From the NCBI GenBank assembly GCA_052116865.1, contig JBQKKG010000011.1, positions 60,111 through 124,110 of the forward strand: DNA of 64,000 nucleotides. Direction: 5' to 3'. Each line of letters starts with the position of its first letter. Position 1 is the first letter of the stretch. Source of the stretch: CAUPWF01 sp963515125. GTDB taxonomy: Bacteria > Bacillota > Clostridia > Lachnospirales > Lachnospiraceae. Shown piece after piece: positions 42,892 to 52,421 of this stretch. A model generated the notes under the pieces. That model saw only the letters and a list, made by a program, of their open reading frames with translations, did not search any database and was not told the origin of the DNA. The translations under genes and the position numbers were made by a program.

Positions 42892-44451
42892 ATGAGTAAT
42901 GGAAATGTAAAAAAAGCAAAGAAAGGATTATTAAACGTAGTCTTTAGTAGAGCCGCATTAGTGGCTGTGTTATTACTTGTGCAAATAGCTGTATTTGTAG
43001 TAGGTATAAATTTCTTGGCCCAATATGGCTGGATTGTGTATGGATTTTTTATTCTTCTGAGTGCGTTAATTGTGATAAAGATTATAAATGAAAAGGGAAA
43101 TCCAGCATTTAAATTATCGTGGATATTGTTGATTCTGGTTATACCAGTTGTAGGTGCTGCATTTTACATTTTTGTGCAACTACAGATTGGAACAAGATAT
43201 ATTGGAAGACGTCTGGCAATTCTTAATCTGGAGACCAGAAATTATATGACTCAAGACTATCGCTTGGTGGAAGATATCAGGAATGATAAACCGGCAAATG
43301 CAAATCTAGCACATTTTTTATCCCAACAGGTAGGGTTTCCAATTCACTGCAATACAGAGGTTACATATTTTCCGTTAGGAGAAGAAAAATATAAAGAGTT
43401 ATTGCATCAGTTAAAGCAGGCAAAGAATTTCATTTTTTTAGAATATTTTATTGTTGAAGAAGGTGTGATGTGGAATACAATTTTGAATGTGTTAAGAGAA
43501 AAGGTAAGTGAAGGGGTTGAAGTCCGATTTATGTATGATGGTATGTGCTCAATGGCACAATTACCATATAACTATCCGAAGAAGGTGAGGGCGGTAGGCG
43601 TACAGTGTAAGATGTTTAGTCCCATCAAGCCTATTATGTCTACACACCAAAATAACAGGGATCATAGGAAAATTTGTGTCATTGATGGACAAGTTGCTTT
43701 TACCGGTGGCGTGAATCTCGCGGATGAATATATCAACCAAAAAGAACGTTTTGGACATTGGAAAGATACCGCCATTATGCTGCGGGGAGAGGCTGTGCAA
43801 AGTTTTACTATGCTTTTTCTTCAGATGTGGAATATAAATGTCAAAGAGCCGGAACAATATGAAAAGTATCTATCTTCAAAAAGCAGTGTCAAGAGGGCAG
43901 ATCTTGGATATGTGTTACCTTATGGGGACAGTCCATTTGATAATGAAAATGTTGGAGAGCAGGTATATTTTCATATTTTAAATCATGCAAAAAAATATGT
44001 ACACATTATGACCCCTTATTTGATTTTAGACAATGAAATGGTTACAAATCTAACATATACTGCAAAATGCGGAATAGAAGTTATTGTTATTATGCCTCAT
44101 ATTCCAGATAAATGGTATGCATTTGCACTTGCAAAGACTTATTATGCAGAATTACTAGAAGCGGGGGTTCAGATTTATGAATATACGCCGGGTTTTGTAC
44201 ATGCAAAAGTATTTGTGTCAGATGATGATACAGCAACAGTTGGAACGATTAATTTGGATTATCGGAGTCTGTACTTACATTTTGAATGTGGAGCATTTAT
44301 TTATGATAATCCAGTAGTAGCAGATATTGAATGTGATTTTCAAGAAACACTTAAAAAATGTGAAAAGATATCACTCACAGATATCAATGGCAGAAAGTTT
44401 ATAGAGAAGGCGGTAGGAAATGTATTGCGGCTTGTGGCACCATTAATGTAA
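42892..44451 (+). CDS. cls: Cardiolipin synthase
   Basis: 519 residues from ATG 42892. Two N-terminal transmembrane segments lead to two phospholipase-D motifs: RDHRKICVIDGQ and FVHAKVFVSDDDTATVGTINLDYRS. It condenses phosphatidylglycerol into cardiolipin at the membrane. Confidence 0.95.
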   Translation: MSNGNVKKAKKGLLNVVFSRAALVAVLLLVQIAVFVVGINFLAQYGWIVYGFFILLSALIVIKIINEKGNPAFKLSWILLILVIPVVGAAFYIFVQLQIGTRYIGRRLAILNLETRNYMTQDYRLVEDIRNDKPANANLAHFLSQQVGFPIHCNTEVTYFPLGEEKYKELLHQLKQAKNFIFLEYFIVEEGVMWNTILNVLREKVSEGVEVRFMYDGMCSMAQLPYNYPKKVRAVGVQCKMFSPIKPIMSTHQNNRDHRKICVIDGQVAFTGGVNLADEYINQKERFGHWKDTAIMLRGEAVQSFTMLFLQMWNINVKEPEQYEKYLSSKSSVKRADLGYVLPYGDSPFDNENVGEQVYFHILNHAKKYVHIMTPYLILDNEMVTNLTYTAKCGIEVIVIMPHIPDKWYAFALAKTYYAELLEAGVQIYEYTPGFVHAKVFVSDDDTATVGTINLDYRSLYLHFECGAFIYDNPVVADIECDFQETLKKCEKISLTDINGRKFIEKAVGNVLRLVAPLM

Positions 44452-44563
44452 GGTGAGATGAAAAAAAACTTGTACATCAGTATAAAAGGTAGTATAATTT
44501 TCGGGTAGTGCGAATAAAGACACTGATTAAGTGGCAAAAATACAACATACAGGAGGCTATGGT

Positions 44564-45847
44564 ATGGTAAAAGCGGTAGTAGGTGCAAACTGGGGCGATG
44601 AAGGAAAAGGTAAGATTACAGATATGCTTGGGGAGAAATCAGATATTATAGTTCGTTTTCAAGGTGGAGCTAATGCAGGACACACTATTATAAACGAATA
44701 TGGAAAATTTGCTCTTCATACATTACCATCGGGCGTGTTTTATAATCATACAACAAGTATTATAGGTAATGGGGTTGCTTTAAATATTCCAGTACTTTTT
44801 AAAGAAGTACAATCTATCTTAGATAGAGATGTTCCTATGCCTAAAATATTAGTTTCGGACAGAGCACAAATTGTTATGTCATATCACATCCTGTTTGATC
44901 AATATGAAGAAGAACGATTGGGAGGGAAGTCTTTTGGTTCAACCAAATCAGGGATTGCACCTTTCTATTCTGACAAATTTGCTAAAATTGGATTTCAAGT
45001 AAGTGAACTCTTTGATGAAGAACTACTAAAAGAAAAGGTTGTTCAAATCTGTGAGCAAAAGAATGTATTATTAGAACATTTGTATCAAAAAGAGTTGATA
45101 ACACCAGAAAGTTTATTACAAGAACTTCATGAATATAAAGAAATGGTAGAGCCTTATGTGTGTGATGTTTCTTTATTCCTCCATCAAGCAATGAAAGAAG
45201 GAAAAGAAATTTTATTAGAGGGACAACTTGGTTCTTTAAAGGATCCAGATCACGGAATCTACCCTATGGTAACATCTTCTTCTACTTTAGCGGCATATGG
45301 AGCGATTGGTGCAGGCATCCCACCATATGAAATTAAGCAGATAATTACGGTTTGTAAAGCATATTCCAGTGCAGTAGGTGCGGGTGCGTTCGTAAGCGAG
45401 ATTTTTGGAGAGGAAGCAGATGAACTTAGAAAACGCGGTGGTGATGGCGGTGAATTTGGAGCCACTACGGGACGTCCAAGACGTATGGGATGGTTCGATG
45501 TGGTAGCATCTAAATATGGTTGTAGAATGCAAGGAACTACAGATGTGGCATTTACAGTTCTTGATGTCCTTGGATATTTAGAGGAGATTCCGGTTTGCGT
45601 CGGTTATGAAATCAATGGAGAAGTAACGACAGACTTCCCAACGACACATTTACTGGAAAAGGCAAAACCAGTATTAGAAGTACTTCCGGGATGGAATTGT
45701 GATATTCGTGGTATTACAAAGTATGAAGAATTGCCGGAAAATTGCAGAAAGTACATTGAATTTATTGAAGAAAAATTAGGGTACCCAATTACTATGGTTT
45801 CTAATGGACCGGGAAGAGAAGAAATTATATATCGAAATTTCAAATAA
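44564..45847 (+). CDS. purA: Adenylosuccinate synthetase
   Basis: 427 residues from ATG 44564, with AGGAGG 8 nt upstream. GANWGDEGKGKITD P-loop, GGANAGHTI and GTTGRPRRMGWFD-like motif (GATTGRPRRMGW) are present. It joins IMP and aspartate with GTP, the first step to AMP. Internal residues differ from the longest-known forms but no key motif is missing. Confidence 0.95.
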   Translation: MVKAVVGANWGDEGKGKITDMLGEKSDIIVRFQGGANAGHTIINEYGKFALHTLPSGVFYNHTTSIIGNGVALNIPVLFKEVQSILDRDVPMPKILVSDRAQIVMSYHILFDQYEEERLGGKSFGSTKSGIAPFYSDKFAKIGFQVSELFDEELLKEKVVQICEQKNVLLEHLYQKELITPESLLQELHEYKEMVEPYVCDVSLFLHQAMKEGKEILLEGQLGSLKDPDHGIYPMVTSSSTLAAYGAIGAGIPPYEIKQIITVCKAYSSAVGAGAFVSEIFGEEADELRKRGGDGGEFGATTGRPRRMGWFDVVASKYGCRMQGTTDVAFTVLDVLGYLEEIPVCVGYEINGEVTTDFPTTHLLEKAKPVLEVLPGWNCDIRGITKYEELPENCRKYIEFIEEKLGYPITMVSNGPGREEIIYRNFK

Positions 45848-45857
45848 GGAAAAATAA

Positions 45858-45896
45858 GAACGGGAGCGATGTTGCAGGGCTCCCGTTCTATTTTTT
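45858..45896. terminator. Bidirectional terminator between purA and asnA
   Basis: GAACGGGAGC (45858-45867) and GCTCCCGTTC (45879-45888) with a T run after. Its core CGGGAGCGATGT resembles the GC-rich palindromes at 38932 and 40727. Confidence 0.85.
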
Positions 45897-45902
45897 ATGC
45901 TA

Positions 45903-46913
45903 TTATAACAGTTGTATATTTCCAGAATGGGCAGCTTCGACAATTGCATCTGGCCACACAGAAGAATGAACTTCTCCGATATGGGCCTTGCGTAGATAGA
46001 ACATACAAATTCTAGATTGACCGATACCACCACCTACGGTATATGGTAATTCCCCATTCAACAATGATTTTTGGAAGGTTAACTCAGAACGTTCTGGACA
46101 GCCAGCCAGGGACAATTGACGGGTAAGTGCGTCTTCGTCCACGCGGATTCCCATAGAAGAAAGTTCTAATGCAATATCGAGGACTGGGTAATATACAATA
46201 ATATCACCATTCAGCTCCCAATCATCATAGTCTGGAGCACGACCGTCATGCTTTTCACCTGAAGCGAGAGTTTTTCCAATTTGTGAAATGAACACAGCAC
46301 CTTTAGATCTGGCAATCTTGTATTCACGTTCTTTGGCAGTGCTATCTGGATATAGATCTTCTAATTCTTGAGAAGTAATAAAGGTAATCTCATCTGGAAG
46401 AATGGTATCTATGTAGTTGTAGCGTCTGGAGATATAATTTTCTGTTTCCTTCAATGCAGAGTATACTTTGCGAACGGTATATTGCAAGGTTTCTGTATTG
46501 CGCTCTTCTTTTGATATAATCTTTTCCCAATCCCATTGATCCACATAAAGAGAATGGATATTGTCCGTATCTTCATCACGACGGATGGCCGTCATATCTG
46601 TGTAAAGTCCCTCTCCTGAATGAAACCCGTAATTTTTTAATGCGTAACGCTTCCACTTTGCAAGGGAATGTACAATTTCTATTATTGCGTCATCTTGTTC
46701 TTTAATTCCAAATGCGACTGGTCGTTCTACGCCGTTGAGATTATCATTCAGACCCGTCTCAGGTTTTACATATAATGGTGCTGAAACACGTGTTAGGTGT
46801 AAAGACTTTGCCAATGCTCGTTCAAAAAAGTCCTTTACTTCTTTGATTGCAACTTCTGTTTCTCGAATACTTAGAGGTGATTGATATCCCTCGGGTATAA
46901 TTAAATGTTCCAT
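45903..46913 (-). CDS. asnA: Aspartate-ammonia ligase
   Basis: 336 residues starting at 46913 after AAAGGAGT. It makes asparagine from aspartate, ammonia and ATP. Class II synthetase-like motifs: DNLNGVERPVAF, FHSGEGLYTDMTAIRRDE, WDWEK and GGGIGQSR. Length is the family norm. Confidence 0.97.
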   Translation of the reverse strand: MEHLIIPEGYQSPLSIRETEVAIKEVKDFFERALAKSLHLTRVSAPLYVKPETGLNDNLNGVERPVAFGIKEQDDAIIEIVHSLAKWKRYALKNYGFHSGEGLYTDMTAIRRDEDTDNIHSLYVDQWDWEKIISKEERNTETLQYTVRKVYSALKETENYISRRYNYIDTILPDEITFITSQELEDLYPDSTAKEREYKIARSKGAVFISQIGKTLASGEKHDGRAPDYDDWELNGDIIVYYPVLDIALELSSMGIRVDEDALTRQLSLAGCPERSELTFQKSLLNGELPYTVGGGIGQSRICMFYLRKAHIGEVHSSVWPDAIVEAAHSGNIQLL

Positions 46914-47184
46914 ATACTCACTCCTTTTCATCAATATATCTAGTGTAGTGGGGGTTACGGGGGATGTCAAGAAAAACTGAATATTTATTCAAGAAAACAT
47001 CAGAAATTGTTAAGAATTAGCTTATAAAGCTTTTAGATATTTGACATAACTTTGACATATTTAATCGGTATGATATAAGAGTAGTAAAAATATAGAGCAA
47101 CAATAATAAAAAAGTGTCATACAACCAGAAAAGTAAACATATAATAATAGAGTCGGAACTATGGCGAGAAATGGAGGTATTATT

Positions 47185-47349
47185 ATGAGACAGAATAATA
47201 ATCAAACAACAAATGAGATAATATCTATGGAAGAATATTTATGGAAGAGACAAGAGATAAGAGCACGAGAAGTGGAAAGAGAGAATAAAAAGTCAAAAAA
47301 TATACAAGAAAAAAGTCCTGCACTTGTGTTGGCAGAACTTTATATATAA
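47185..47349 (+). CDS. Small charged protein, 54 residues
   Basis: ATG 47185 follows GGAGG (47172-47176); an in-frame ATG at 47161 is less likely. The product is helical and highly charged (WKRQEIRAREVERENKKSK). AATAATA and TATTATT arms surround the ribosome site. No family recognised. Confidence 0.5.
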   Translation: MRQNNNQTTNEIISMEEYLWKRQEIRAREVERENKKSKNIQEKSPALVLAELYI

Positions 47350-47354
47350 GAAGA

Positions 47355-47561
47355 TTATTTGTCAGAATCCTGCTCATCCTTTTTTGATACTTTAAATATC
47401 AAAGTATAGGCGTAAAGCAACACCGGTAACAATATAGTAGCAGCAATAGATGCTTTTAATAAATGTAAGGATGCACTGTGATCTACAAAGGCAAATACTA
47501 GAGTACTTAAATATAGACCAATTAATACAATGACACCCAAAATTGCAAATATTTTCTTCAT
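47355..47561 (-). CDS. Small two-segment membrane protein
   Basis: 68 residues starting at 47561 after AAAGGAG. Hydrophobic segments at about 4-26 and 38-58, basic/acidic C-terminal tail. Function unknown. Confidence 0.65.
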   Translation of the reverse strand: MKKIFAILGVIVLIGLYLSTLVFAFVDHSASLHLLKASIAATILLPVLLYAYTLIFKVSKKDEQDSDK

Positions 47562-47769
47562 AAAAACTCCTTTCAAATAGACCGAATATGAATGAATTGT
47601 ACATAATTATATCGTTATTTATAAAAAAAAGCAATCATCAGTCCTGTTCTAATTGAAAGAAATGAAGGGAAAAGAAAAAATATTTTGAAAAAAACACAGA
47701 TATAGTATATAATAGGGCGTAGAATTTAATATTTATAAAATGAATGAAATACAAAGGAGTAATATAGAG

Positions 47770-48270
47770 ATGACATTATTAGAGCAATGGAGAGAAACTG
47801 CCTATAATAAAGAGATGGATAATGGGCAAATCAAACAATTCTGGGGAACATATTTTGGGATTGAAAAGGAAATTTATGAGCAGCTTTTGTCAAATCCAGA
47901 GGAAGAAGTAACTGGAACTGTAAAAGAATTAGCGGAAAAATATAATGTAGAGATCTTTACCATGGTAGGTTTCTTAGATGGAATTAATGAGAGTCTAAAA
48001 GAAGAGAATCCTATTGAAACAATGGAAGAAGATACGGAAGTAAGTCTTGCATTTGATAAAGAGAAATTATATAAGAATATGGTTGACGCCAAAGCTGATT
48101 GGTTATATGAGCTACCACAGTGGAATGATATCTTTACACCGGAACGTCAAAAAGAACTTTATAAAGAACAAAAAGCTTCTGGTACGATTCGTAAAGAGAA
48201 AAAAGTTGGAAGAAATGATCCATGTCCATGTGGAAGTGGTAAAAAGTATAAGAAGTGTTGCGGTAAATAG
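47770..48270 (+). CDS. SEC-C motif protein
   Basis: 166 residues from ATG 47770 with AAAGGAG upstream. A helical domain (about 1-130) leads to the C-terminal zinc motif [19 protein letters not shown], like that of SecA. The helical domain is found in many Lachnospiraceae; function unknown. A hairpin (48279-48300) follows. Confidence 0.85.
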
Positions 48271-48341
48271 GAAAATAAAAGGCGTTCGTAAGAACGCCTT
48301 CATCTATGTACAGATAAATGATTGAATCTGAGAGGTACACT

Positions 48342-49070
48342 ATGAGAAATGTATTTATTGTATTAGGTATACTTTGTATAGGTTATTATGGATTGATGTA
48401 TTGGAGTACGCGAAAATGGAATTCTACATTTGCACTTTTTTGGATAGTACTTGGGATTAGCAATATAATACTTGGGATATCGATCAATCATTGGGCAAAA
48501 TGGATTCAGTATATATTCCTTACGATGTTAGTGTTAGCAGGTATTATTTTTGTGGCGGTTGAAATACTAATTGGTAGTGCTATGTTAAGTAGGGCACCAA
48601 AAAAATTAGATTACATTATTATATTAGGGGCACAGGTTCGGGGGACTAGAATCACAGATTCCTTGAAACGAAGGCTGGATAAGGGAATTGACTATTTGTA
48701 TGAGAATCCGGAAACTATGGTCATTGTATCTGGTGGTCAAGGGACTGGTGAGGATATTACAGAAGCCCAAGCAATGAGTGAGTATTTGATGGATTGTGGC
48801 ATTGAAGAGCCCCGTATATTGTTGGAAGATGAGTCTAGGAATACAAGACAAAATTTAAAGTATAGTTTGAAATTAATGAGTAAACGACATCGAAAGACTG
48901 GTATTGTAACAAATAATTTTCATATTTACCGTTCCATTAAATTAGCAAGAACACTAGGGTTTGAAAAGGTATATGGTATCTCAGCAGGATGCAAACCTGT
49001 ACTTTTTGTAAATTATATGGTGCGAGAATTCTTTGCTGTAATTCAATTTTATATTTTTAATCGATCATAA
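48342..49070 (+). CDS. YdcF/SanA-family membrane protein (DUF218)
   Basis: 242 residues from ATG 48342. Three N-terminal transmembrane segments precede the DUF218 domain: YIIILGAQVRGTRITDSLKRR, VSGGQGTGEDITEAQAM, LLEDESRNTRQNL. The family is linked to envelope barrier function. Confidence 0.9.
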   Translation: MRNVFIVLGILCIGYYGLMYWSTRKWNSTFALFWIVLGISNIILGISINHWAKWIQYIFLTMLVLAGIIFVAVEILIGSAMLSRAPKKLDYIIILGAQVRGTRITDSLKRRLDKGIDYLYENPETMVIVSGGQGTGEDITEAQAMSEYLMDCGIEEPRILLEDESRNTRQNLKYSLKLMSKRHRKTGIVTNNFHIYRSIKLARTLGFEKVYGISAGCKPVLFVNYMVREFFAVIQFYIFNRS

Positions 49071-49077
49071 GATTAGA

Positions 49078-49360
49078 TTGACAAATATAAGAACAGTGTT
49101 ATAATTAGGGACATATAAGGTAATACGTTGAAGAGAAGAGTAGGATGTGAACGGATACAGAGAGAGAAGTCTAGGGCTGGAAGCTTCTTATTACAGAAAC
49201 ATTTGAAAACTACCTCGGAGTGGCTGAAAACAGTCCGGTGATACCGTTATCATCATGGTGAAGTGGCACTGACAGTAGTCAGGCAATTAGGGTGGAACCG
49301 CGAGATGAATAATCACTCGTCCCTTGCAATAGTACATACTATTGCAAGGGACTTTTTATT
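49078..49360 (+). promoter_or_regulatory. Promoter and T-box leader, threonine-type
   Basis: TTGACA 49078 and TATAAT 49100 (16-nt spacer) start a leader with the T-box sequence AGGGTGGAACCGCG at 49289-49302. A long terminator follows: GTCCCTTGCAATAGT and ACTATTGCAAGGGAC (49319-49352) plus T run. The specifier region GAAAACTACC contains Thr codons ACT and ACC. thrS downstream fits threonine. Confidence 0.9.
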
Positions 49361-49380
49361 TTTTAAAGGAGGAGATTTCG

Positions 49381-49818
49381 GTGCAAAGCATACAAACGTA
49401 TAAGCATAAAGTCCAGTATTATGAGACGGATCAGATGGGTATTGTGCATCATTCGAATTATATTCGGTGGTTTGAAGAAGCAAGAACTGACTTTATGGAA
49501 CAGATGGGCCTGGGTTATGATGTGATGGAACAAAGCGGTATTATAAGCCCAGTTCTTGGAGTAGAAGCTGACTATTTAAGAATGGTACGTTATGGAGATA
49601 CCGTTACGATTCCCATCAAAGTGAAAGAGTACAATGGAATTAAATTACTGGTAGCTTATCAAGTCATCAGTGATAAAACTCAGATGGTTCACTGTAAAGG
49701 AATCACCAAACATTGCTTTTTGAATGACACTGGAAAGCCAATCTCATTAAAAAAAGAACGAGTTGCATTTCATGAAATGTTTTTAAAAGGATATGAATAC
49801 TCAAAAACGTTAAACTAG
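49381..49818 (+). CDS. Acyl-CoA thioesterase, YbgC/4-HBT hotdog family
   Basis: 145 residues from GTG 49381 with GGAGGAG upstream. HKVQYYETDQMGIVHHSNYIRWFEEAR is the hotdog active-site segment with catalytic Asp. It lies between the T-box and thrS, 21 nt from thrS, so threonine supply would control both. The substrate is unknown. Confidence 0.9.
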   Translation: MQSIQTYKHKVQYYETDQMGIVHHSNYIRWFEEARTDFMEQMGLGYDVMEQSGIISPVLGVEADYLRMVRYGDTVTIPIKVKEYNGIKLLVAYQVISDKTQMVHCKGITKHCFLNDTGKPISLKKERVAFHEMFLKGYEYSKTLN

Positions 49819-49839
49819 TAAAAAAAGGAGGAAATTAAT

Positions 49840-51804
49840 ATGAAGATTACATTAAAAGATGGATCTATAAAGGAATATGAAGGAAGTAAATCAATCATTG
49901 ATATTGCATATGATATCAGCGAGGGATTGGCTAGAGTTGCAACAGCAGGAGAAGTAAATGGTAAGGTTGTAGACTTAAGAACGGTAGTTGAAGAAGACTG
50001 TGATTTGAGTATTTTAACAGCCAATGACGAAAAAGGGCTGGCGGCACTTCGTCATACAACGTCGCATGTATTGGCACAGGCAGTGAAAAATTTATATCCA
50101 CATGCAAAGGTGGCAATAGGCCCATCCATTGATACCGGATTCTACTATGATTTCGAGTGTGAACCGTTTACAAGAGAAAATCTAGATGCCATTGAAAAGG
50201 AAATGAAGAAAATCATCAAAGCAGGAGCTAAAATTGAACGATTCGAATTGCCAAGAGCAGAGGCCATTGCATTAATGGAGGAAAAGGGAGAACCTTATAA
50301 AGTAGAACTGATTCATGATCTACCAGAGGATTCTATTATCTCTTTTTATGATCAAGGGGGATTTGTTGATCTATGTGCAGGACCTCATCTAATGAGTGTC
50401 AAGGGGATTAAAGCATTTAAACTAATCTCTTCTTCAGGAGCTTATTGGAGAGGAAGCGAAAAAAATAAAATGTTAACGCGTGTATATGGTACCGCATTTA
50501 GCAAAAAGGATGAATTAAATGGATATCTAGAGCACCTCGAAGAAATCAAGAAGCGTGACCACAATAAACTGGGCCGTGAGATGGAACTTTTTGCAACCGT
50601 AGATGTAATTGGGCAAGGACTTCCATTGTTAATGCCAAAGGGAACTATTATGATTCAGACACTACAAAGATGGATCGAAGATGAAGAAGAACGCCGTGGA
50701 TATATGAGAACAAAGACTCCACTTATGGCAAAGAAAGACTTGTATGTCATCTCTGATCATTGGGGACATTATAAAGAGGGAATGTTCGTGCTAGGAGACG
50801 AAGATAAAGATGAAGAGGTGTTTGCACTTCGACCAATGACTTGTCCATTCCAATATTATGTATATAAACAAAGTCAAAAAAGCTATAGAGACTTACCTTG
50901 TCGCTATGGGGAAACATCTACATTGTTTAGAAATGAAGATTCAGGTGAGATGCATGGCTTAACGAGAGTAAGGCAGTTTACAATATCGGAAGGACATTTA
51001 GTTGTAACGCCAGATCAGATAGAAGAAGAATTCAAAGGTTGTGTAGATTTAGCAAAATATTGCTTAACTACTTTAGGGCTAGAAGAAGATGTAACATATC
51101 GTTTATCCTTATCAGATCCTGATAATATGGAAAAATATTTAGGAACAAGAGAAACTTGGAATGAAGTCGAAGAAATGATGAGAAATATCTTAAATCATAT
51201 CGGAATCCAATATACAGAAGAAAAAGGAGAGGCAGCATTCTACGGACCAAAACTTGATATCCAGGCGAAAAATGTATATGGAAAAGAAGATACTATGATT
51301 ACGGTTCAATTGGATATGTTCCTTGCAGAAAGATTTGATATGACATTCATTGACAAAGATGGGGAAAAGAAGCGTCCATACATTATTCATCGTACTTCTC
51401 TTGGTTGTTATGAGAGAACGCTTGCTTGGTTGATTGAAAAATATGCTGGTCTATTCCCTACTTGGTTATGTCCAGAACAAGTGAAAGTGTTACCTATATC
51501 AGAAAAATATCATGAATATGCAAATAAAGTTGCATCTGAATTGAAAGAAAATGGTGTGCGTTGTTCGGTAGATGAACGAGGTGAAAAGATAGGGTATAAA
51601 ATCCGTGATGCAAGATTGAATAAAATTCCATATATGCTAGTAGTTGGAGCAAAAGAGGAAGAAGATGGTGTAGTTTCTGTACGAAGCAGATATCTTGGAG
51701 ATGAAGGTCAAAAACCTCTGGAAACATTTATCGATGAGATTTGTAAGGAAATCAGAACAAAAGAAATAAGAAAAATTGAAGTGCAAGAATCTGAAAAGAA
51801 ATAA
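49840..51804 (+). CDS. thrS: Threonyl-tRNA synthetase
   Basis: 654 residues. N-terminal TGS domain (1-62), editing-like domain with RHTTSHVLAQAV, class II core (RPMTCPFQYYVY zinc ligand, RNEDSGEMHGLTRVRQF, HRTSLGCYERTLAW) and C-terminal anticodon domain (LCPEQVKVLPIS). The motif-2 end reads TISEGHLVV where most have QDDAHIF. Confidence 0.96.
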   Translation: MKITLKDGSIKEYEGSKSIIDIAYDISEGLARVATAGEVNGKVVDLRTVVEEDCDLSILTANDEKGLAALRHTTSHVLAQAVKNLYPHAKVAIGPSIDTGFYYDFECEPFTRENLDAIEKEMKKIIKAGAKIERFELPRAEAIALMEEKGEPYKVELIHDLPEDSIISFYDQGGFVDLCAGPHLMSVKGIKAFKLISSSGAYWRGSEKNKMLTRVYGTAFSKKDELNGYLEHLEEIKKRDHNKLGREMELFATVDVIGQGLPLLMPKGTIMIQTLQRWIEDEEERRGYMRTKTPLMAKKDLYVISDHWGHYKEGMFVLGDEDKDEEVFALRPMTCPFQYYVYKQSQKSYRDLPCRYGETSTLFRNEDSGEMHGLTRVRQFTISEGHLVVTPDQIEEEFKGCVDLAKYCLTTLGLEEDVTYRLSLSDPDNMEKYLGTRETWNEVEEMMRNILNHIGIQYTEEKGEAAFYGPKLDIQAKNVYGKEDTMITVQLDMFLAERFDMTFIDKDGEKKRPYIIHRTSLGCYERTLAWLIEKYAGLFPTWLCPEQVKVLPISEKYHEYANKVASELKENGVRCSVDERGEKIGYKIRDARLNKIPYMLVVGAKEEEDGVVSVRSRYLGDEGQKPLETFIDEICKEIRTKEIRKIEVQESEKK

Positions 51805-51885
51805 TTTAAGATTGCACATAAAAATATAACAAATTGGAGATACTACCATCTTGTAGCGAAGAAAACCATTCAAGGAGGTATGATC

Positions 51886-52203
51886 ATGCCAGAATTAAAA
51901 TGTTCAGTAAGTAATTGTAAACACAATCAACAAATGTATTGTGCGAAAGATACGATTAAAGTGGACGGTGAATCTGCAAAGAATGCAAGTGGTACCTGCT
52001 GTAGTAGCTTTGAAGAACGTAAGGATGATAGTTATTCAAATATGGCAAAATCAGCATCCCCAACAAGCAATATAGATTGTAAAGCTTGTAATTGTGACTA
52101 CAACGAAGATTGTAGTTGCCATGCAGGTAAAATCAGTGTTGAGGGTAATGGAGCTTGTGATTGTGGACAAACAGAATGTGCAAGTTTTAGTTGCTGCAAA
52201 TAG
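51886..52203 (+). CDS. DUF1540 protein, two Cys-rich repeats
   Basis: 105 residues from ATG 51886 (AAGGAGG 7 nt upstream). Two copies of the DUF1540 pattern (LKCSVSNCKHNQQMYCAKDTI and IDCKACNCDYNEDCSCHAGKI), each with a set of Cys able to bind metal. Common in spore-forming Clostridia; function unknown. Confidence 0.9.
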   Translation: MPELKCSVSNCKHNQQMYCAKDTIKVDGESAKNASGTCCSSFEERKDDSYSNMAKSASPTSNIDCKACNCDYNEDCSCHAGKISVEGNGACDCGQTECASFSCCK

Positions 52204-52235
52204 TAGGTGTGATAACACCGTAATGTAACTAGTGA

Positions 52236-52298
52236 ACAGGAGTGTTTTGAATATAATAGTAAAGGGTACTATTGTATGAAAAACACTTCTGTTTTTTT
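52236..52298 (+). terminator. Terminator after the DUF1540 gene
   Basis: ACAGGAGTGTTTT (52236-52248) pairs with AAAACACTTCTGT (52280-52292); an inner ATAGTA/TACTAT pair extends it. A run of seven T follows. Confidence 0.8.
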
Positions 52299-52421
52299 AT
52301 ATCCTGTAAGATAGCATGATGTTGGAAGAAAGAATTGACGTATGTGTCGGGAGAGTTGTATAATGACTTCATATGTAGGAAAGGAGACCATTGTCGAAAG
52401 ATGATTGGTATAATATAGAAT

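Noticed and set aside
16305..47175. GAGTCGGAACT shared by leader A and the sequence before the small gene at 47185
   Set aside because: Only 11 exact bases, no palindromes at the second place, and different gene contexts; chance is sufficient.
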